Shown: one piece after another, positions 9,213 through 20,072 of the stretch
Layout: each line of letters opens with the position of its first letter
Numbering within the stretch: the stretch's first letter is position 1
From: Flavobacteriales bacterium UBA7430
Lineage (GTDB): Bacteria; Bacteroidota; Bacteroidia; Flavobacteriales; UBA7430
NCBI GenBank assembly: GCA_002478765.1
Contig: DLQO01000002.1
Coordinates: 911 to 64,910, forward strand
Direction: 5' to 3'
Length of the DNA: 64,000 bases
Position numbers and translations under genes: made by a program
The notes under the pieces: model-generated
Seen by the model: only the letters and a program-made list of their open reading frames with translations
The model's database searches: none
What the model was told of the DNA's origin: nothing

Positions 9213-12200
9213 CTATCCATGACATTTCTTATACTTCTTTCCACTCCCACAAGGGCAAGGATCATTTCGCCCCACCTTTGCTTCGGTCCGAACGGGTTGT
9301 GTCTTTACTTGTTGATTTTGTTTTCTTGCAGACTTTTGTGTTGAAGAACTGGAAGCGTATCGAGGAAGTTCATTTCTGGAAGCTGTTAAGCCTGAGGCTG
9401 AACTTTGTGGTACTCGCGCACGCTGTACACCTTTAGAATCTTTAATCGGCAAATTTGCCTTGTACAGAAAAGAAGTAATATCACTATTCAATTTCTCCAA
9501 CATAACCTTAAACAGGTTGAAGGATTCGAATTTATAAATCAATAATGGGTCTTTTTGCTCGTAAACAGCGTTCTGAACCGACTGCTTAAGATCATCCATC
9601 TCTCGGAGATGCTCCTTCCAAGCCTCATCAATAATAGCTAAAGTTACGTTCTTCTCGAAAGAATTTATCAATGATTTACCTTCCGTTTTGTAGGCCTCTT
9701 CAAGATTCGTTACAACTTGCATAACCTTATTCCCGTCGGTGAATGGCACCACTATATTCTCATAGCTTAAGGACTCGTCTTCATAAACATCTTTAACCAC
9801 TTGAAATGCAGATTGCGCAATTCGATTCATTTTAAGAGAATACGAATTGATACTTTCCTCGTAAAGTGCCTGAATTAAGTCTTCTGATTTACGTGTACTG
9901 AAGGCATCCTCATCAAATGGACAATCCATAGAAAAAGTCTTAAGCACATCAAACTTAAAGGCTTCAAAGTCTTTGATTTCAGCATGAATATCTACCAACA
10001 TTTGACAAGTATCGTAACACATGTTCGTGATATCAACCGACAAACGTTCTCCATCTAAGGCATGACGTCGTCGCTTATAAACAACTTCACGCTGAGAGTT
10101 CATCACATCATCATACTCCAATAAACGCTTACGAACACCAAAATTATTTTCCTCAACTTTTTTCTGAGCACGCTCGATAGATTTAGAAATCATCGAATGT
10201 TGAATGACCTCACCTTCTTCTAAGCCCATGCGATCCATGAGCTTGGCAATACGCTCCGATCCAAACAAGCGCATCAGCTTATCATCCAAAGAAACTAAGA
10301 ATTGTGAAGACCCAACATCTCCTTGACGTCCAGCACGACCTCTCAACTGGCGATCAACACGACGAGAGTCGTGTCGTTCAGTACCCACGATGGCTAAACC
10401 GCCCGCCGCCTTAGCCTCATCACTTAACTTAATATCTGTTCCTCTACCGGCCATGTTGGTTGCTATCGTAACCTTACCTGGCTTACCCGCCTCAGCAACA
10501 ATATTTGCTTCTTGCTGATGCTTTTTAGCATTTAGAACGCTGTGATCTACTCCACGAATCTGCAAAATTCGAGATAGCTTCTCGGAAATATCTACTGAAG
10601 TCGTACCCACCAACACCGGTCGAGCAGACTTAGACAAGCCTACCACCTCTTCGACAACCGCATTGAATTTCTCCCTTTGAGTTTTGAATACTTTATCCTC
10701 GTGATCAATACGAGAAATAGGACGATTCGTAGGAATTACAATCACATCCAACTCATAGATATCCCACAACTCTCCCGCTTCAGTTTCCGCAGTACCCGTC
10801 ATACCTGACAGTTTATTATACATACGGAAATAATTTTGCAAGGTAACTGTTGCATGTGTTTGAGTAGCAGCCTCTATCTTAACATTTTCCTTAGCCTCTA
10901 TCGCTTGATGTAAGCCATCTGAATAACGCCGTCCCTCCATAATACGACCGGTCTGTTCGTCAACAATTTTCACCTTGTTATCCATAACAACATAGTCAAC
11001 TTCCTTTTCGAATAAGGCATAGGCTTTAAGAAGTTGATTCATGGTGTGAATCCGCTCACTTTTAACAGCAAAATCACGCATTAAAACTTCCTTCTCTTCT
11101 ATTACATCTTCCCCAGCCTTGGTCTTCTCCTCAAGCAAAGCAAGCTCCGTACCAACATCTGGAAGAATATAAAAGTTCTCCTCAGAAACGTTTTTCGAGA
11201 TCAAATCAATTCCTTTGTCGGTTAACTCTATGGAATTATTTTTCTCATCAATGGTAAAATACAAATCGTCGTCTATGATGAACATTTCTTTAGACTGATC
11301 TTGCATGAAATGATTCTCTGTTTTTTGAAGTAATATTTTCGTTCCTTCTTCAGCTAAAAACTTAATCATTGCATTGTTCTTTGGAAGACCTCTGTAGGCT
11401 CTCAATAACTTCTTACCAGCCTCATCTGAAGATCCTTCAGAAAATAGTTTTTTAGCCTCTGAAAGTTCAGAAGTAACAAGCTTCTTTTGCGTATCGTAAA
11501 GGAGTTGTATTTGTGGCTTAAGTTGTGTGAATTCGTGCTCATCACCCTTGGGAACGGGTCCTGAAATAATCAAAGGAGTTCGAGCGTCATCAATTAAAAC
11601 GGAATCTACCTCATCTACAATAGCGTAATTATGCTGACGCTGAACCAAATCTTCTGGTGAACGAGCCATATTATCTCTCAGGTAGTCAAAACCAAATTCA
11701 TTGTTGGTACCAAAAGTAATATCCTTGAGATAAGCAGCTCTTCTTTCCTCGGAGTTAGGCTGATATTTGTCAATACAATCAACAGACAATCCATGAAACT
11801 GATACAAAGGACCCATCCATTCCGAATCACGTTTTGCAAGATAATCGTTTACGGTAACCACGTGTACTCCTTTTCCTGACAAAGCATTCAGGTACACAGG
11901 AAGCGTAGCCACAAGAGTCTTTCCTTCACCAGTTTGCATTTCCGCAACCTTACCATCATGTAGCACTGAGCCACCTATCAATTGAACATCGTAATGTATC
12001 ATGTTCCATACTTGCTCAGCACCCGATGCCAACCAATGATTGGCCCAAATTGCTTGATCACCTTCAATGCTGACAAAATCAAATTTTGATGCTAGATCCT
12101 TGTCGAAATCCTGAGCGGTTACCTTCAATTGTTTATTTTTAACCAATCGTCGAGCCGTTTCTTTAACGACTGCAAATGCCTCAGGTAATATATCTTTAAG

Positions 12201-12515
12201 AACTTCTTCGGATTTCTCATGAACTTTCACATGAAGTTCATCCATCCTTTTATAAGATGCCTCTTTATCTGTGACAACAACTTCATCCTTATCAAGAGCG
12301 GCTTGTATTTTAACGATCTCTGCATCTTCATCAGACACAGCTTCTTTTAGTTTAGTCTGAAACTCATACGTCTTACCTCGAAGCTGATCATCAGACAATA
12401 ATTCTATTGCAGGACTAACTTTCTGAACCTTTTCTACAACAGGCTTTAAGACCTTAAGATCACGATCAGATTTACTTCCAAAGAAACTCCCTAATATGTT
12501 TTTTATGATACTCAT
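9213..12515 (-). CDS. secA: SecA, preprotein translocase ATPase
   Basis: Motor that pushes unfolded proteins through SecYEG. From the ATG at 12515 it has 1100 residues, long compared with E. coli (901) but usual for Bacteroidota, which carry inserts in the N-terminal half. Walker A MQTGEGKT and the [24 protein letters not shown] region lie in the first motor domain, [13 protein letters not shown] and GRAGRQGD in the second. The C-terminus is the zinc-binding SecB/ribosome tail, [19 protein letters not shown]. The open frame continues upstream to a TTG at 12578, but a promoter-like CAAATGTA lies within that stretch at 12539-12546, which supports the ATG at 12515. SecY is encoded in the same window at 33923-35230. 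Confidence 0.97.
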   Translation of the reverse strand: MSIIKNILGSFFGSKSDRDLKVLKPVVEKVQKVSPAIELLSDDQLRGKTYEFQTKLKEAVSDEDAEIVKIQAALDKDEVVVTDKEASYKRMDELHVKVHEKSEEVLKDILPEAFAVVKETARRLVKNKQLKVTAQDFDKDLASKFDFVSIEGDQAIWANHWLASGAEQVWNMIHYDVQLIGGSVLHDGKVAEMQTGEGKTLVATLPVYLNALSGKGVHVVTVNDYLAKRDSEWMGPLYQFHGLSVDCIDKYQPNSEERRAAYLKDITFGTNNEFGFDYLRDNMARSPEDLVQRQHNYAIVDEVDSVLIDDARTPLIISGPVPKGDEHEFTQLKPQIQLLYDTQKKLVTSELSEAKKLFSEGSSDEAGKKLLRAYRGLPKNNAMIKFLAEEGTKILLQKTENHFMQDQSKEMFIIDDDLYFTIDEKNNSIELTDKGIDLISKNVSEENFYILPDVGTELALLEEKTKAGEDVIEEKEVLMRDFAVKSERIHTMNQLLKAYALFEKEVDYVVMDNKVKIVDEQTGRIMEGRRYSDGLHQAIEAKENVKIEAATQTHATVTLQNYFRMYNKLSGMTGTAETEAGELWDIYELDVIVIPTNRPISRIDHEDKVFKTQREKFNAVVEEVVGLSKSARPVLVGTTSVDISEKLSRILQIRGVDHSVLNAKKHQQEANIVAEAGKPGKVTIATNMAGRGTDIKLSDEAKAAGGLAIVGTERHDSRRVDRQLRGRAGRQGDVGSSQFLVSLDDKLMRLFGSERIAKLMDRMGLEEGEVIQHSMISKSIERAQKKVEENNFGVRKRLLEYDDVMNSQREVVYKRRRHALDGERLSVDITNMCYDTCQMLVDIHAEIKDFEAFKFDVLKTFSMDCPFDEDAFSTRKSEDLIQALYEESINSYSLKMNRIAQSAFQVVKDVYEDESLSYENIVVPFTDGNKVMQVVTNLEEAYKTEGKSLINSFEKNVTLAIIDEAWKEHLREMDDLKQSVQNAVYEQKDPLLIYKFESFNLFKVMLEKLNSDITSFLYKANLPIKDSKGVQRARVPQSSASGLTASRNELPRYASSSSTQKSARKQNQQVKTQPVRTEAKVGRNDPCPCGSGKKYKKCHG

Positions 12516-12538
12516 TCTGTATTTTTTTGAAGCGATAA

Positions 12539-12546
12539 CAAATGTA
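12539..12546 (-). promoter_or_regulatory. putative -7 promoter element of secA
   Basis: CAAATGTA on the plus strand reads TACATTTG on the minus strand, a match to TAnnTTTG, 23 bases ahead of the secA ATG. No TTG lies at the ideal upstream spacing. Its position supports a secA start at 12515. Confidence 0.45.
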
Positions 12547-12770
12547 AATAAAAAGCATGTAGGAATAACTCTATTCAATCATTTTATCCACGTAAATTGG
12601 GGGCCAAAATTCAAAAAATGATAATTCGTCAGAAACAAACAACAATAACAATTACCCCATAATGTATTGGATTATAATTACAATAAAGATGAAAAAAAAC
12701 CACAATTAGACTCAAAAAGATCTATGATATCAGAGAAGAGTGAAGAATGATGTACCTGAAAAGATTGCAT

Positions 12771-12800
12771 AAAAAAACCCACCGTATTGGGTGGGGTTTT
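12771..12800 (-). terminator. intrinsic terminator after the DUF2795 gene
   Basis: CCCACC and GGTGGG form a stem around a short loop, with an A-run on one side and TTTT on the other. Read on the minus strand the stem is followed by seven Ts. It begins two bases past the stop of the gene at 12802-13023. Confidence 0.75.
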
Positions 12801-12801
12801 A

Positions 12802-13023
12802 TTAATATTCTTCTTCGTTCCAAAGGAAATCTTCTTCTGTGGGGTAGTCGGGCCAAATCTCTTCAATTGACTCGTAAGTATCCCCCTCATCTTCAATAGA
12901 CTGTAGATTCTCTACAACCTCAAGTGGAGCACCAGTTCGAATTGAATAATCAATCAACTCATCCTTGGTAGCTGGCCAAGGAGCGTCGCTCAAATATGAT
13001 GCTAATTCTAGAGTCCAATACAT
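12802..13023 (-). CDS. DUF2795 family small acidic protein
   Basis: A 73-residue acidic protein, MYWTLELASYLSDAPWPATK at the N-terminus and ending in a run of Glu, Asp and aromatic residues. The ELASYLSDAPWPATKDELIDY segment, followed by a helix around residues 34-45, matches the DUF2795 fold, a short helical domain common in Bacteroidota. Cellular role unknown. It is a single-gene unit with its own promoter-like site upstream (13047-13077) and its own terminator (12771-12800). The ATG start is unambiguous. Confidence 0.85.
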   Translation of the reverse strand: MYWTLELASYLSDAPWPATKDELIDYSIRTGAPLEVVENLQSIEDEGDTYESIEEIWPDYPTEEDFLWNEEEY

Positions 13024-13046
13024 AATAAACTTGTTCTATTTTTTTG

Positions 13047-13077
13047 CAAATATAAATTATTTACCAAAACAAGCAAA
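13047..13077 (-). promoter_or_regulatory. promoter of the DUF2795 gene
   Basis: On the minus strand TATATTTG (13047-13054) matches TAnnTTTG, and TTTG (13074-13077) lies 19 bases further upstream, the spacing of the Bacteroidota housekeeping promoter. The -7 box is followed by CA. The gene start is 24 bases downstream. Confidence 0.58.
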
Positions 13078-13093
13078 TGTTTCATGAACTCTC

Positions 13094-13651
13094 TCAAACT
13101 AATCTTTTTTTTGGCTTCCAAGGAGTTTCCTTTCCTTTGAGGTTTTTTGTCAAAATTCGAGAAAGCACAAAAAGGTAATCGGATAGCCTATTTAAATATT
13201 GAATAAAAACATCATCTACTGTAAAGTTTTCAGCGAGCTCAACAACCAATCGCTCTGCTCGTCTACAAACACATCGTGCTATATGACAATATGATACCGT
13301 GGCATGTCCTCCCGGTAAAACAAAACTCTGTATCGGGTCTAGCTCTTGTTCCATCAAATCAATAGCAGATTCAAGTACTTCTACATCTGTAATTGTCATG
13401 CTAGGCAACCTACTTTTCGCATCTTCAGTTTCAGACGCTAAATACGACCCAAGAGTAAACAATCGATCTTGAACATGAATTAATTCTAGATTTATGGCAT
13501 CATCATTAGATAAGTCACGTAACAATCCAATATGAGAGTTCAACTCATCTACTGTACCATAAGCATGTATCCTTAGGTGCCCTTTGGATACTCTCGAACC
13601 ACTGAACAATGATGTTTTTCCTTGATCACCTGTCTTTGTGTAAATTTTCAT
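13094..13651 (-). CDS. ATP:cob(I)alamin adenosyltransferase, PduO/MMAB type
   Basis: Transfers the adenosyl group of ATP to cob(I)alamin to make coenzyme B12 for mutases. The 185 residues start [18 protein letters not shown], the ATP-binding N-terminal loop, and keep the conserved C-terminal helix [13 protein letters not shown] (Arg and Glu contacting the corrin and ATP) and [15 protein letters not shown]. Length is normal. I choose the ATG at 13651; the frame also extends three codons up to a TTG. The gene overlaps the end of the ABC ATPase gene by 26 bases, so the pair is probably one operon, although no functional link between them is obvious. No other B12 gene lies in the window. Confidence 0.93.
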   Translation of the reverse strand: MKIYTKTGDQGKTSLFSGSRVSKGHLRIHAYGTVDELNSHIGLLRDLSNDDAINLELIHVQDRLFTLGSYLASETEDAKSRLPSMTITDVEVLESAIDLMEQELDPIQSFVLPGGHATVSYCHIARCVCRRAERLVVELAENFTVDDVFIQYLNRLSDYLFVLSRILTKNLKGKETPWKPKKRLV

Positions 13652-14351
13652 AGGATTCAACTAATTTTACAATGTTACTATTTTTCAAGTCGGATGCTAT
13701 CACACCATCCTTTAAACGCAATATTCGGTGGGCATGGGACGCGACCTCCTCTTCATGAGTGACAACAATAAGCGTATTACCCAGCTGATGAATCTCTTCA
13801 AAAAGTCGCATGATGTCCTTTGATGTTTTAGAATCTAGGTTTCCTGTAGGCTCATCAGCTAAAATTATAGACGGATTATTTACCATAGCTCTAGCAACAG
13901 CAACTCTTTGCCTTTGCCCTCCAGAAAGCTGATTTGGAAGATGATCCATTCGGTCTTCTAAACCCACCTTCTTAAGCACTTCTTTCGCTTTTTCATTTCG
14001 CTCACTTTTTTCGTAACCAGCGTATATTAGGGGTAAAGCTACATTTTCTAGCGCAGTCAGCCTGGGTAATAAGTTAAAGGTCTGAAAAACAAAACCTATT
14101 TCTTTGTTACGAATATGTGCCAAACTATCGTCTTTTAAAAGACTTACATTCGTTCCGTTTAAGTGATAGGTTCCTGCAGTAGGGGTATCCAAACAACCCA
14201 AAAGATTCATCAGTGTAGACTTGCCGCTCCCTGAAGGCCCCATCATAGCAAGATATTCATTTTTCGATACAGAAAGATCAATACCTCGGAGTGCTCTAAC
14301 GATTTCGGCACCCACCTTAAACTCTCTTTTTAACCCTTTGATATCAATCAT
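13626..14351 (-). CDS. ABC transporter ATP-binding protein, LolD/MacB family
   Basis: ATPase subunit of about 241 residues for a separate membrane partner. Walker A is GPSGSGKS, the Q-loop [18 protein letters not shown] is typical of the LolD/MacB group, the signature [15 protein letters not shown] is intact, and [10 protein letters not shown] is Walker B plus D-loop. Members work with MacB- or LolCE-type permeases in lipoprotein release or export from the periplasm. No permease gene is adjacent, so the partner is encoded elsewhere. The chosen ATG at 14351 starts [11 protein letters not shown]; an upstream TTG at 14372 is less likely. A short extra C-terminal tail after the ATPase core overlaps the adenosyltransferase gene. 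Confidence 0.92.
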   Translation of the reverse strand: MIDIKGLKREFKVGAEIVRALRGIDLSVSKNEYLAMMGPSGSGKSTLMNLLGCLDTPTAGTYHLNGTNVSLLKDDSLAHIRNKEIGFVFQTFNLLPRLTALENVALPLIYAGYEKSERNEKAKEVLKKVGLEDRMDHLPNQLSGGQRQRVAVARAMVNNPSIILADEPTGNLDSKTSKDIMRLFEEIHQLGNTLIVVTHEEEVASHAHRILRLKDGVIASDLKNSNIVKLVESYENLHKDR

Positions 14352-14405
14352 TGTATTTAAGATATACTTCAAGTATTAATCACGGCACAAGTACCTGTTG
14401 TTTTT

Positions 14406-15026
14406 TCAATGCATCTTCACAACAAAATGTTGCTTGACCTGTTTTTTATGCAACAGCAAGATACCAAATTGAAATAGATCTATGGATATTGAAACAGGCT
14501 TTAACGCACAAAGATCAGTCCAAATAGCATCTTTCACTTTACTTTCATGAGGCCTGGAAATAATAACACAATTATATTTCAAAATCTCTTCCAGAGTATC
14601 TAACCCTATGTCATCCAAGTATACTAAGTCTGCATCATTTGCCTCTGTTATGGAAATGCCCAACTCTTTAAAAATATGCATCTCAGATTCAGAGAAGCAT
14701 TGAATGGATGAAACCGATAATAATTTGTTTGCACTTGGCACAGAAAGAGCTAGAGAAGCCGTAAAGTTTCCATTTGGAACAAAAGCCGAATTTGGTCGAT
14801 AAAACACAGTCCAACGATACAAAAATAAAGCATTAGCTTCAGGGGTTTGCTTCAAACTTTTCGAAATTAACTCTCGAAATTGTTTGAAGAAGTAAAACTC
14901 TTTTTTAGCGTCTATAACATCGTTGTAGAAGTCAAATATAAAGGGTGAATGTAAGCCGTGAGCATCCAAAGCATTCAAGCAATAACTTATGTAAACCCTT
15001 ATTTTAAAAAGAAGGTGAGCTAACAT
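14406..15026 (-). CDS. degenerate relative of a Bacteroidota SAM-dependent methyltransferase
   Basis: A 206-residue protein I cannot assign a function. Its N-terminus, with DAHGLHSPFIFDFYNDVI, and its C-terminus, with DLFQFGILLLHKKQVKQHF, resemble the two ends of a class I methyltransferase family common in Bacteroidota (IHSPFVFD near the start, DLFxxG..FF near the end). In that family the segment between carries the glycine-rich SAM motif, as in ELGTSLG. Here the matching place, about residues 75-95, reads YRPNSAFVPNGNFTASLAL and has lost the acidic residue and most glycines. The protein is also shorter than the roughly 230-250 residues I expect. It probably no longer binds SAM. No frameshift is visible; the frame is open and clean. 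It ends 10 bases after the ABC-F gene. Confidence 0.55.
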   Translation of the reverse strand: MLAHLLFKIRVYISYCLNALDAHGLHSPFIFDFYNDVIDAKKEFYFFKQFRELISKSLKQTPEANALFLYRWTVFYRPNSAFVPNGNFTASLALSVPSANKLLSVSSIQCFSESEMHIFKELGISITEANDADLVYLDDIGLDTLEEILKYNCVIISRPHESKVKDAIWTDLCALKPVSISIDLFQFGILLLHKKQVKQHFVVKMH

Positions 15027-15035
15027 AAAGACGAA

Positions 15036-16895
15036 CTATATTAACTCCGCTAATTGCATCCAACGATCGGTTTTTTCGGCAATCTCATCATCTATTTCTT
15101 TGATACGAATACCTAAAGCCTTTACCTTTTCCGCATCTACATCCAGGTGATTAAACTGCTCGCTAATTGACGCCTTTTCTTCCTCCAGGTTCGCTATGAT
15201 CAACTCAATGGTGTCGTACTCCTTCTTCTCATTATAGGTCAACTTCCTTTTCTCTACTGAAACTTTTTCTGCAACAACCTCTTTCTGTTTCGGCTTCACT
15301 TGTTTCAACTTACCATCAGAAGACACCTGAGCTCTGTAGTCGGTATAATTTCCTGGGAAATCTTTGACTTTACCCTCCCCTTCGAAAACGAACAAGTGGT
15401 CCACCAATCGATCCATGAAATAACGATCGTGAGAAACCGTTATCATACAACCTTGAAACTCATCTAGGAAATCCTCTAAAACTTTAAGCGTAATCAAATC
15501 CAGATCATTCGTGGGTTCATCGAGTATTAAGAAATTTGGATTCTTCATTAAAATGGTCAGCAAATACAGACGCTTTTTCTCCCCTCCACTCAGGACCGAT
15601 ACATGTTTCCACTGTGCATCTTTGGAAAATAAAAAGCGCTCCAATAATTGCGCAGCGGTCATCTTTCGCCCCCCTATCAACGGAATGTACTCCGCAATAT
15701 CCCGGACGATTTCGATGACTCGTTTGCCCTCATCCATCATCATCCCACTTTGGGTATAATAACCTACTACAACCGTATCTCCTACAACAATCTTCCCCGC
15801 ATCGTTTTTCTCTAAACCTGTCAACATATTCAAAACAGTGGTTTTACCAACTCCATTTTTGCCGACAATCCCTATGCGATCTCGCTTCTTGAAAGTATAG
15901 GTAAACTGATCTAGTATCTTTAAATCTCCATACGATTTAGAAACTTTATGAAGCTCCATAATTTTAGAACCTAAACGAGTCATTTGAACTTCAAGTTGCA
16001 CTTTCTCATTTTTAATTCGCTTTTTAGCGGACTTCTCAACCTCATAAAAACTTTCAACTCGAGCCTTCGATTTAACACCTCGAGCTTTGGGTTGCCGACG
16101 CATCCATTCCAATTCTTTGGAGTACAGATTCTTTGCTTTATCGATGTTGGTTTGCAAAACCGACTGACGCTCCTGCTTCTTTTCTAAATAATATGTATAG
16201 TTCCCTTTGTAGCGAAAAAGATCTCCTTCTTCCAACTCCAGAATTTCATCACAAATAGCATCTAGAAAATAACGGTCGTGGGTAACGATAAATAACGTCA
16301 CTTGCTCTTTGGATAAATACTCTTGCAACCATTCTATCATTTCTAAGTCAAGATGGTTGGTGGGCTCGTCTAGAATTAAGAAATCAGGCTGTTCAATTAA
16401 AATTTTCGCGAGTGAAAGTCGCTTTCTTTGTCCACCAGAAAGTACGGATACCTCCTGCTTTAAATCGTCCAATTTTAACTTGGATAATATTGTCTTTACC
16501 TTGACTTCGTAATCCCAAGCCTCCAATTGATCCATTTGATCAAAAGCTTTCTGAAAGACGATCGTATCTTCTGGATTTAACAATGCAGCCTCATATGACC
16601 GGATGGCTAAAAGCATCGGATTTTCAGACTCATAGATCGCCTCAAAAACCGTTTTTGCATCTCCAAAATTAGATTCTTGTTGTAAAAAAGCAACTCGTAG
16701 CCCTTTTCGGTAGACTATCTCACCAGCATCTGCTGATTCGACTCCCGCTAAAGCTCTTAAGATGGTTGTTTTACCTGTACCATTTCTTGCAACTAGGGCA
16801 ACTTTTTGCCCTTGATCAATTCCAAAGTTCAGGCCTTTGAAAAGCGTCTGAATCCCGTAGGATTTTCCTAAATCTTGAACAGATAAATAATTCAT
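15036..16895 (-). CDS. ABC-F family ATPase (Uup-like)
   Basis: Soluble protein with two ABC ATPase domains and no membrane part, the ABC-F arrangement of factors that act on ribosomes or on DNA. Walker A motifs are near residues 37 (ARNGTGKTT) and 345 (GKNGVGKTT); signatures LSGGQRKRLSLA and LSGGEKKRLYLL and the Walker B segments FLILDEPTNHLD and FLILDEPTNDLD are intact. A basic helical linker (RRQPKARGVKSKARV) joins the domains, and a charged coiled coil fills about residues 530-619, as in Uup. The family member cannot be fixed with certainty. It is upstream of the degenerate methyltransferase with 9 bases between them and probably shares its message. Confidence 0.93.
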   Translation of the reverse strand: MNYLSVQDLGKSYGIQTLFKGLNFGIDQGQKVALVARNGTGKTTILRALAGVESADAGEIVYRKGLRVAFLQQESNFGDAKTVFEAIYESENPMLLAIRSYEAALLNPEDTIVFQKAFDQMDQLEAWDYEVKVKTILSKLKLDDLKQEVSVLSGGQRKRLSLAKILIEQPDFLILDEPTNHLDLEMIEWLQEYLSKEQVTLFIVTHDRYFLDAICDEILELEEGDLFRYKGNYTYYLEKKQERQSVLQTNIDKAKNLYSKELEWMRRQPKARGVKSKARVESFYEVEKSAKKRIKNEKVQLEVQMTRLGSKIMELHKVSKSYGDLKILDQFTYTFKKRDRIGIVGKNGVGKTTVLNMLTGLEKNDAGKIVVGDTVVVGYYTQSGMMMDEGKRVIEIVRDIAEYIPLIGGRKMTAAQLLERFLFSKDAQWKHVSVLSGGEKKRLYLLTILMKNPNFLILDEPTNDLDLITLKVLEDFLDEFQGCMITVSHDRYFMDRLVDHLFVFEGEGKVKDFPGNYTDYRAQVSSDGKLKQVKPKQKEVVAEKVSVEKRKLTYNEKKEYDTIELIIANLEEEKASISEQFNHLDVDAEKVKALGIRIKEIDDEIAEKTDRWMQLAELI

Positions 16896-16938
16896 AGTGT
16901 CTTTTGAATACGATAAGTGCTGTTATTCAGCATAAGAA

Positions 16939-17904
16939 TTAATAGTATTTACCCTTAAGCAAGTAATTGCCTAAATAGTCGGCAACACCTTCCTCCAAAG
17001 TATGAAAAGAATTTTCATAACCGACGGATTTTAGTTTGCTCATATTTGCTTGTGTGAAATATTGATACTTATCACGAATATCCACAGGAGTGTCGATGAA
17101 ACTAATATCTTCTGTTACCTCCATACCTTTAAATGTCGACTTAGCTAAATCCAAAAATGCTCTGGCATTACCCGTACCTAGATTGTACAACCCAGAATCT
17201 TTTCGGTGATGTAAGAAAAAATACAAAACGGATACCACATCTTTCACGTAAACAAAATCTCGCAATTGCATACCATTCTCAAAAGCTGGATTGTGTGAAC
17301 GAAAAAGTTTCATTGCTCCTGTTTCACCCACTTGTTTGAAAGTATGATAAACGACGGAGGCCATTCGGCTTTTGTGATATTCATTAGGGCCATAAACATT
17401 AAAGAATTTTATCCCCGCCCAAAAATAAGGCTGGCGCTCTTGAGTCAAAGCCCATTTGTCAAAATCATTTTTAGAATCCCCGTAAGGATTCAATGGAGCA
17501 AGCTTATCAACTACCTCGTGTGTATCTTCATAACCTTGCTCTCCCAACCCATAAGTCGCAGCTGATGAAGCATAAAGCAGAGGTATGCCGTAATCTATAC
17601 AAGCATTCCACATCTTCTTGGAGTAGTTTAGATTTAACCTATCAAAAATCTCTTTATCAAATTCACTGGTATCTGTTCGAGCTCCAAGATGAAATATGAA
17701 TTGAACTAAACTTTCATTTTTGCTCAACCACTCGAAAAAATCATCTCTGTGTACTTTTTCAGAATACGTTTTCCCTTCTAGGTTTTTATTTTTGTCATCT
17801 CTTGAGAAATCATCTACCAAGATGATGTCCTTAAAGTTCTGCTGATTTAACTTGGAAACCATACAAGAACCTATAAAACCTGCTGCACCTGTAACTACTA
17901 TCAT
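16939..17904 (-). CDS. rfaD: ADP-L-glycero-D-manno-heptose 6-epimerase
   Basis: Makes ADP-L-glycero-D-manno-heptose, the heptose donor for the inner core of lipopolysaccharide. The 321-residue short-chain dehydrogenase-like protein has the NADP-binding GAAGFIGS at residues 6-13, the Tyr/Lys pair in [12 protein letters not shown], and the family hallmark [16 protein letters not shown]. Length fits the family (about 310). Its ATG overlaps the stop of the DUF255 gene as ATGA, so the two are likely coupled. Other heptose genes are not in the window, although lipid A genes lie near the right end. Confidence 0.93.
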   Translation of the reverse strand: MIVVTGAAGFIGSCMVSKLNQQNFKDIILVDDFSRDDKNKNLEGKTYSEKVHRDDFFEWLSKNESLVQFIFHLGARTDTSEFDKEIFDRLNLNYSKKMWNACIDYGIPLLYASSAATYGLGEQGYEDTHEVVDKLAPLNPYGDSKNDFDKWALTQERQPYFWAGIKFFNVYGPNEYHKSRMASVVYHTFKQVGETGAMKLFRSHNPAFENGMQLRDFVYVKDVVSVLYFFLHHRKDSGLYNLGTGNARAFLDLAKSTFKGMEVTEDISFIDTPVDIRDKYQYFTQANMSKLKSVGYENSFHTLEEGVADYLGNYLLKGKYY

Positions 17905-20003
17905 AAATTTTTATTCATCAATTCAAAAGCTTTTCCTGATTCTTCAGTGGGCAATTGACACACTTTATTTTCACAAACAAAGATACGTGTTTGACCTTTG
18001 TTAAACCGATTTTCAAGCAAGGGAAGTTTACTCCCCACAATACTTCCACAGATCATCTTATTTGGGATGTATTTTGCATTTAATTCAGCTCTCATTCTAG
18101 AGGCCTCTCCACCCACTATGGCAACCTCATAAAACGGATAGACTTTACGTAGTGCCAAAATCAACCAGTTAGAATATCCCGAAGGATATCTGCCCACATC
18201 TCCCATAACATTGTTTAACATTTGCGTGGCTTTCTCGTGATAATCTCTACGGCTAAAATGATGCCCCAACAAAAATAGATTATTAGCCATTACAGAGTTT
18301 GATGCGGGAATTACGTTATCGTGGACTTCCATTTTTCGGGCAATCAAGGCTGCGTCTTCATCTGAAGTAAAGAAAAACATACCTGATTCCTTATCGTAAA
18401 AATGCTGAACAGAATATTCCATCAGCACATCTGCTTGATGCAACCATTTTTCATCGAAAGTTGCTTCATAAAGTTTCAAAAACGCATCCATGACAAAAGC
18501 ATAGTCCTCCAAATAACCATTTATGGTTGATCGACCCTTTTTGTAGGAGTGATTTAATCCTCCATCACCTCGCATTTGCTTTTTCATAATGAATTCTGCA
18601 CTTGCAATGGCTACATCCAAAAAGTGTTCATAACCAAATGTTAAGTAAGCATCTACATACCCCTTTAACATCATGCCATTCCAAGATGTTAAGGTTTTAT
18701 CGTCTAAACCTGGTCGAACTCTCTTATCACGCTCTTGCATCAACAAACGTTTGCAAGCAACTATTTTGAATTTTAAATCCTCAATGCTAAGCTGATGTCT
18801 ATCAGCTAAGACTGAATCGGGATCTTGCCTCAACAAAATATAATTACCATGCTCCCAATAGCCTGTACTATTGATATTATAATAATCTGCAAAAAGCTCA
18901 TAATCGTCTTGCAATAGTGACGTTAACTCCTCTTTTTTCCAAACATAAAACTTACCTTCTTCACCTTCACTATCCGCATCTAATGCGGAATAAAAAGCGC
19001 CATCACCTACAGACAACTCCCTTTCAACAAAAGCTAATGTACCGTATACTAAATCCTTATAATCTTCATTTTTGAATTTCTGATAGGCCTCGCAATAAAG
19101 ACTAACCACCTGTCCGTTGTCATAAAGCATTTTCTCAAAATGTGGTACCTTCCAAAGCATGTCAGTTGAATAACGAGTAATCCCTCCACCCAAATGATCA
19201 TAAATACCTCCGTAGGCAATTTTATCAAGAGTCAATCGTACATGAGCAAGTGCTTGTTTATCATCACTCAGATGAGCGTATCGGAGCAAATATTGATAGT
19301 TGTTGGGAATTGGGAATTTAGGAGCTCTGTTGGGCCCTCCTTCATCAGAATCGAAATCTTTAGCCCAATCTCTAAACACCTCGTTCAACTGTGTCTGACT
19401 GAAATTTGGTTTTTGCTCGTTAAACACCACCTTTTCACTTTCTTGCACGCCCTGTGTCAAACGTTGCGCATAGGTAATGGCCTTTTCAGGTTTTTGCAAA
19501 TAAAAATCTGCAATGGTGTTAATTTGTTCGATCCACTTATCGGTACTAAAATATGTACCTCCCCATATCGGCCTTCCATCCGGAAGTACAATACAATTTA
19601 AGGGCCAACCACCTCTGCCCGTCATCAATTGTACTGCATTCATATAGATTTGATCGACATCAGGACGTTCTTCTCTGTCGACCTTGACATTTACATATCG
19701 ATCATTCATGACTTTTGACGCCAAATCATCTTCAAAGCTTTCATGTTCCATGACATGACACCAATGACAAGCAGAATAACCAATACTTACAATCACAAGC
19801 TTATTTTCAGCCTTGGCTTTTTCAAAAGCCTCGTCACCCCACGGATACCAGTCTACTGGATTGTATGCGTGTTGAAGTAAATAAGGTGACGTTTCATCGA
19901 TCAATCGGTTGGCTTTTGGCTGCTTCATATTGTGTTTGGATTGTGATTGAATGCTCGGAAAGATGGACATAACAAAAAAGAATACGCTCAAAAACTTTCT
20001 CAC
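17901..20003 (-). CDS. thioredoxin-like DUF255 protein (YyaL/SSP411 family), probably exported
   Basis: A 700-residue protein: an N-terminal hydrophobic segment (residues 3-20) that looks like a signal peptide, a thioredoxin-like DUF255 domain at about 28-190 with [12 protein letters not shown] (a CxxC pair), and a large helical barrel-like region resembling N-acylglucosamine epimerases at about 230-620. The domain opens PNRL-like ([26 protein letters not shown]). The biochemical role of the family is not established. The start is a GTG at 20003, chosen because it provides the signal-like segment; the ATG 12 codons later would remove most of it. It overlaps rfaD by four bases. Confidence 0.88.
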   Translation of the reverse strand: MRKFLSVFFFVMSIFPSIQSQSKHNMKQPKANRLIDETSPYLLQHAYNPVDWYPWGDEAFEKAKAENKLVIVSIGYSACHWCHVMEHESFEDDLASKVMNDRYVNVKVDREERPDVDQIYMNAVQLMTGRGGWPLNCIVLPDGRPIWGGTYFSTDKWIEQINTIADFYLQKPEKAITYAQRLTQGVQESEKVVFNEQKPNFSQTQLNEVFRDWAKDFDSDEGGPNRAPKFPIPNNYQYLLRYAHLSDDKQALAHVRLTLDKIAYGGIYDHLGGGITRYSTDMLWKVPHFEKMLYDNGQVVSLYCEAYQKFKNEDYKDLVYGTLAFVERELSVGDGAFYSALDADSEGEEGKFYVWKKEELTSLLQDDYELFADYYNINSTGYWEHGNYILLRQDPDSVLADRHQLSIEDLKFKIVACKRLLMQERDKRVRPGLDDKTLTSWNGMMLKGYVDAYLTFGYEHFLDVAIASAEFIMKKQMRGDGGLNHSYKKGRSTINGYLEDYAFVMDAFLKLYEATFDEKWLHQADVLMEYSVQHFYDKESGMFFFTSDEDAALIARKMEVHDNVIPASNSVMANNLFLLGHHFSRRDYHEKATQMLNNVMGDVGRYPSGYSNWLILALRKVYPFYEVAIVGGEASRMRAELNAKYIPNKMICGSIVGSKLPLLENRFNKGQTRIFVCENKVCQLPTEESGKAFELMNKNL

Positions 20004-20072
20004 ATCCTGTATTTTAGACTCTTAACATGCGTAACGTCAACTTTGACTTTGACTTACTTGACGTAAATTAGG

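Noticed and set aside
12579-12770. Gap ahead of secA; a tiny frame (ATG at about 12689, 6 codons) and a minus-strand frame at 12678-12896.
   Set aside because: The first is too short; the second is a shadow of the DUF2795 gene and crosses its terminator.
13626-13660. Overlap of the LolD-type and cobalamin adenosyltransferase genes as a possible functional system.
   Set aside because: The two functions have no clear link and no permease or B12 transporter is adjacent; ordinary operon overlap is enough to explain it.
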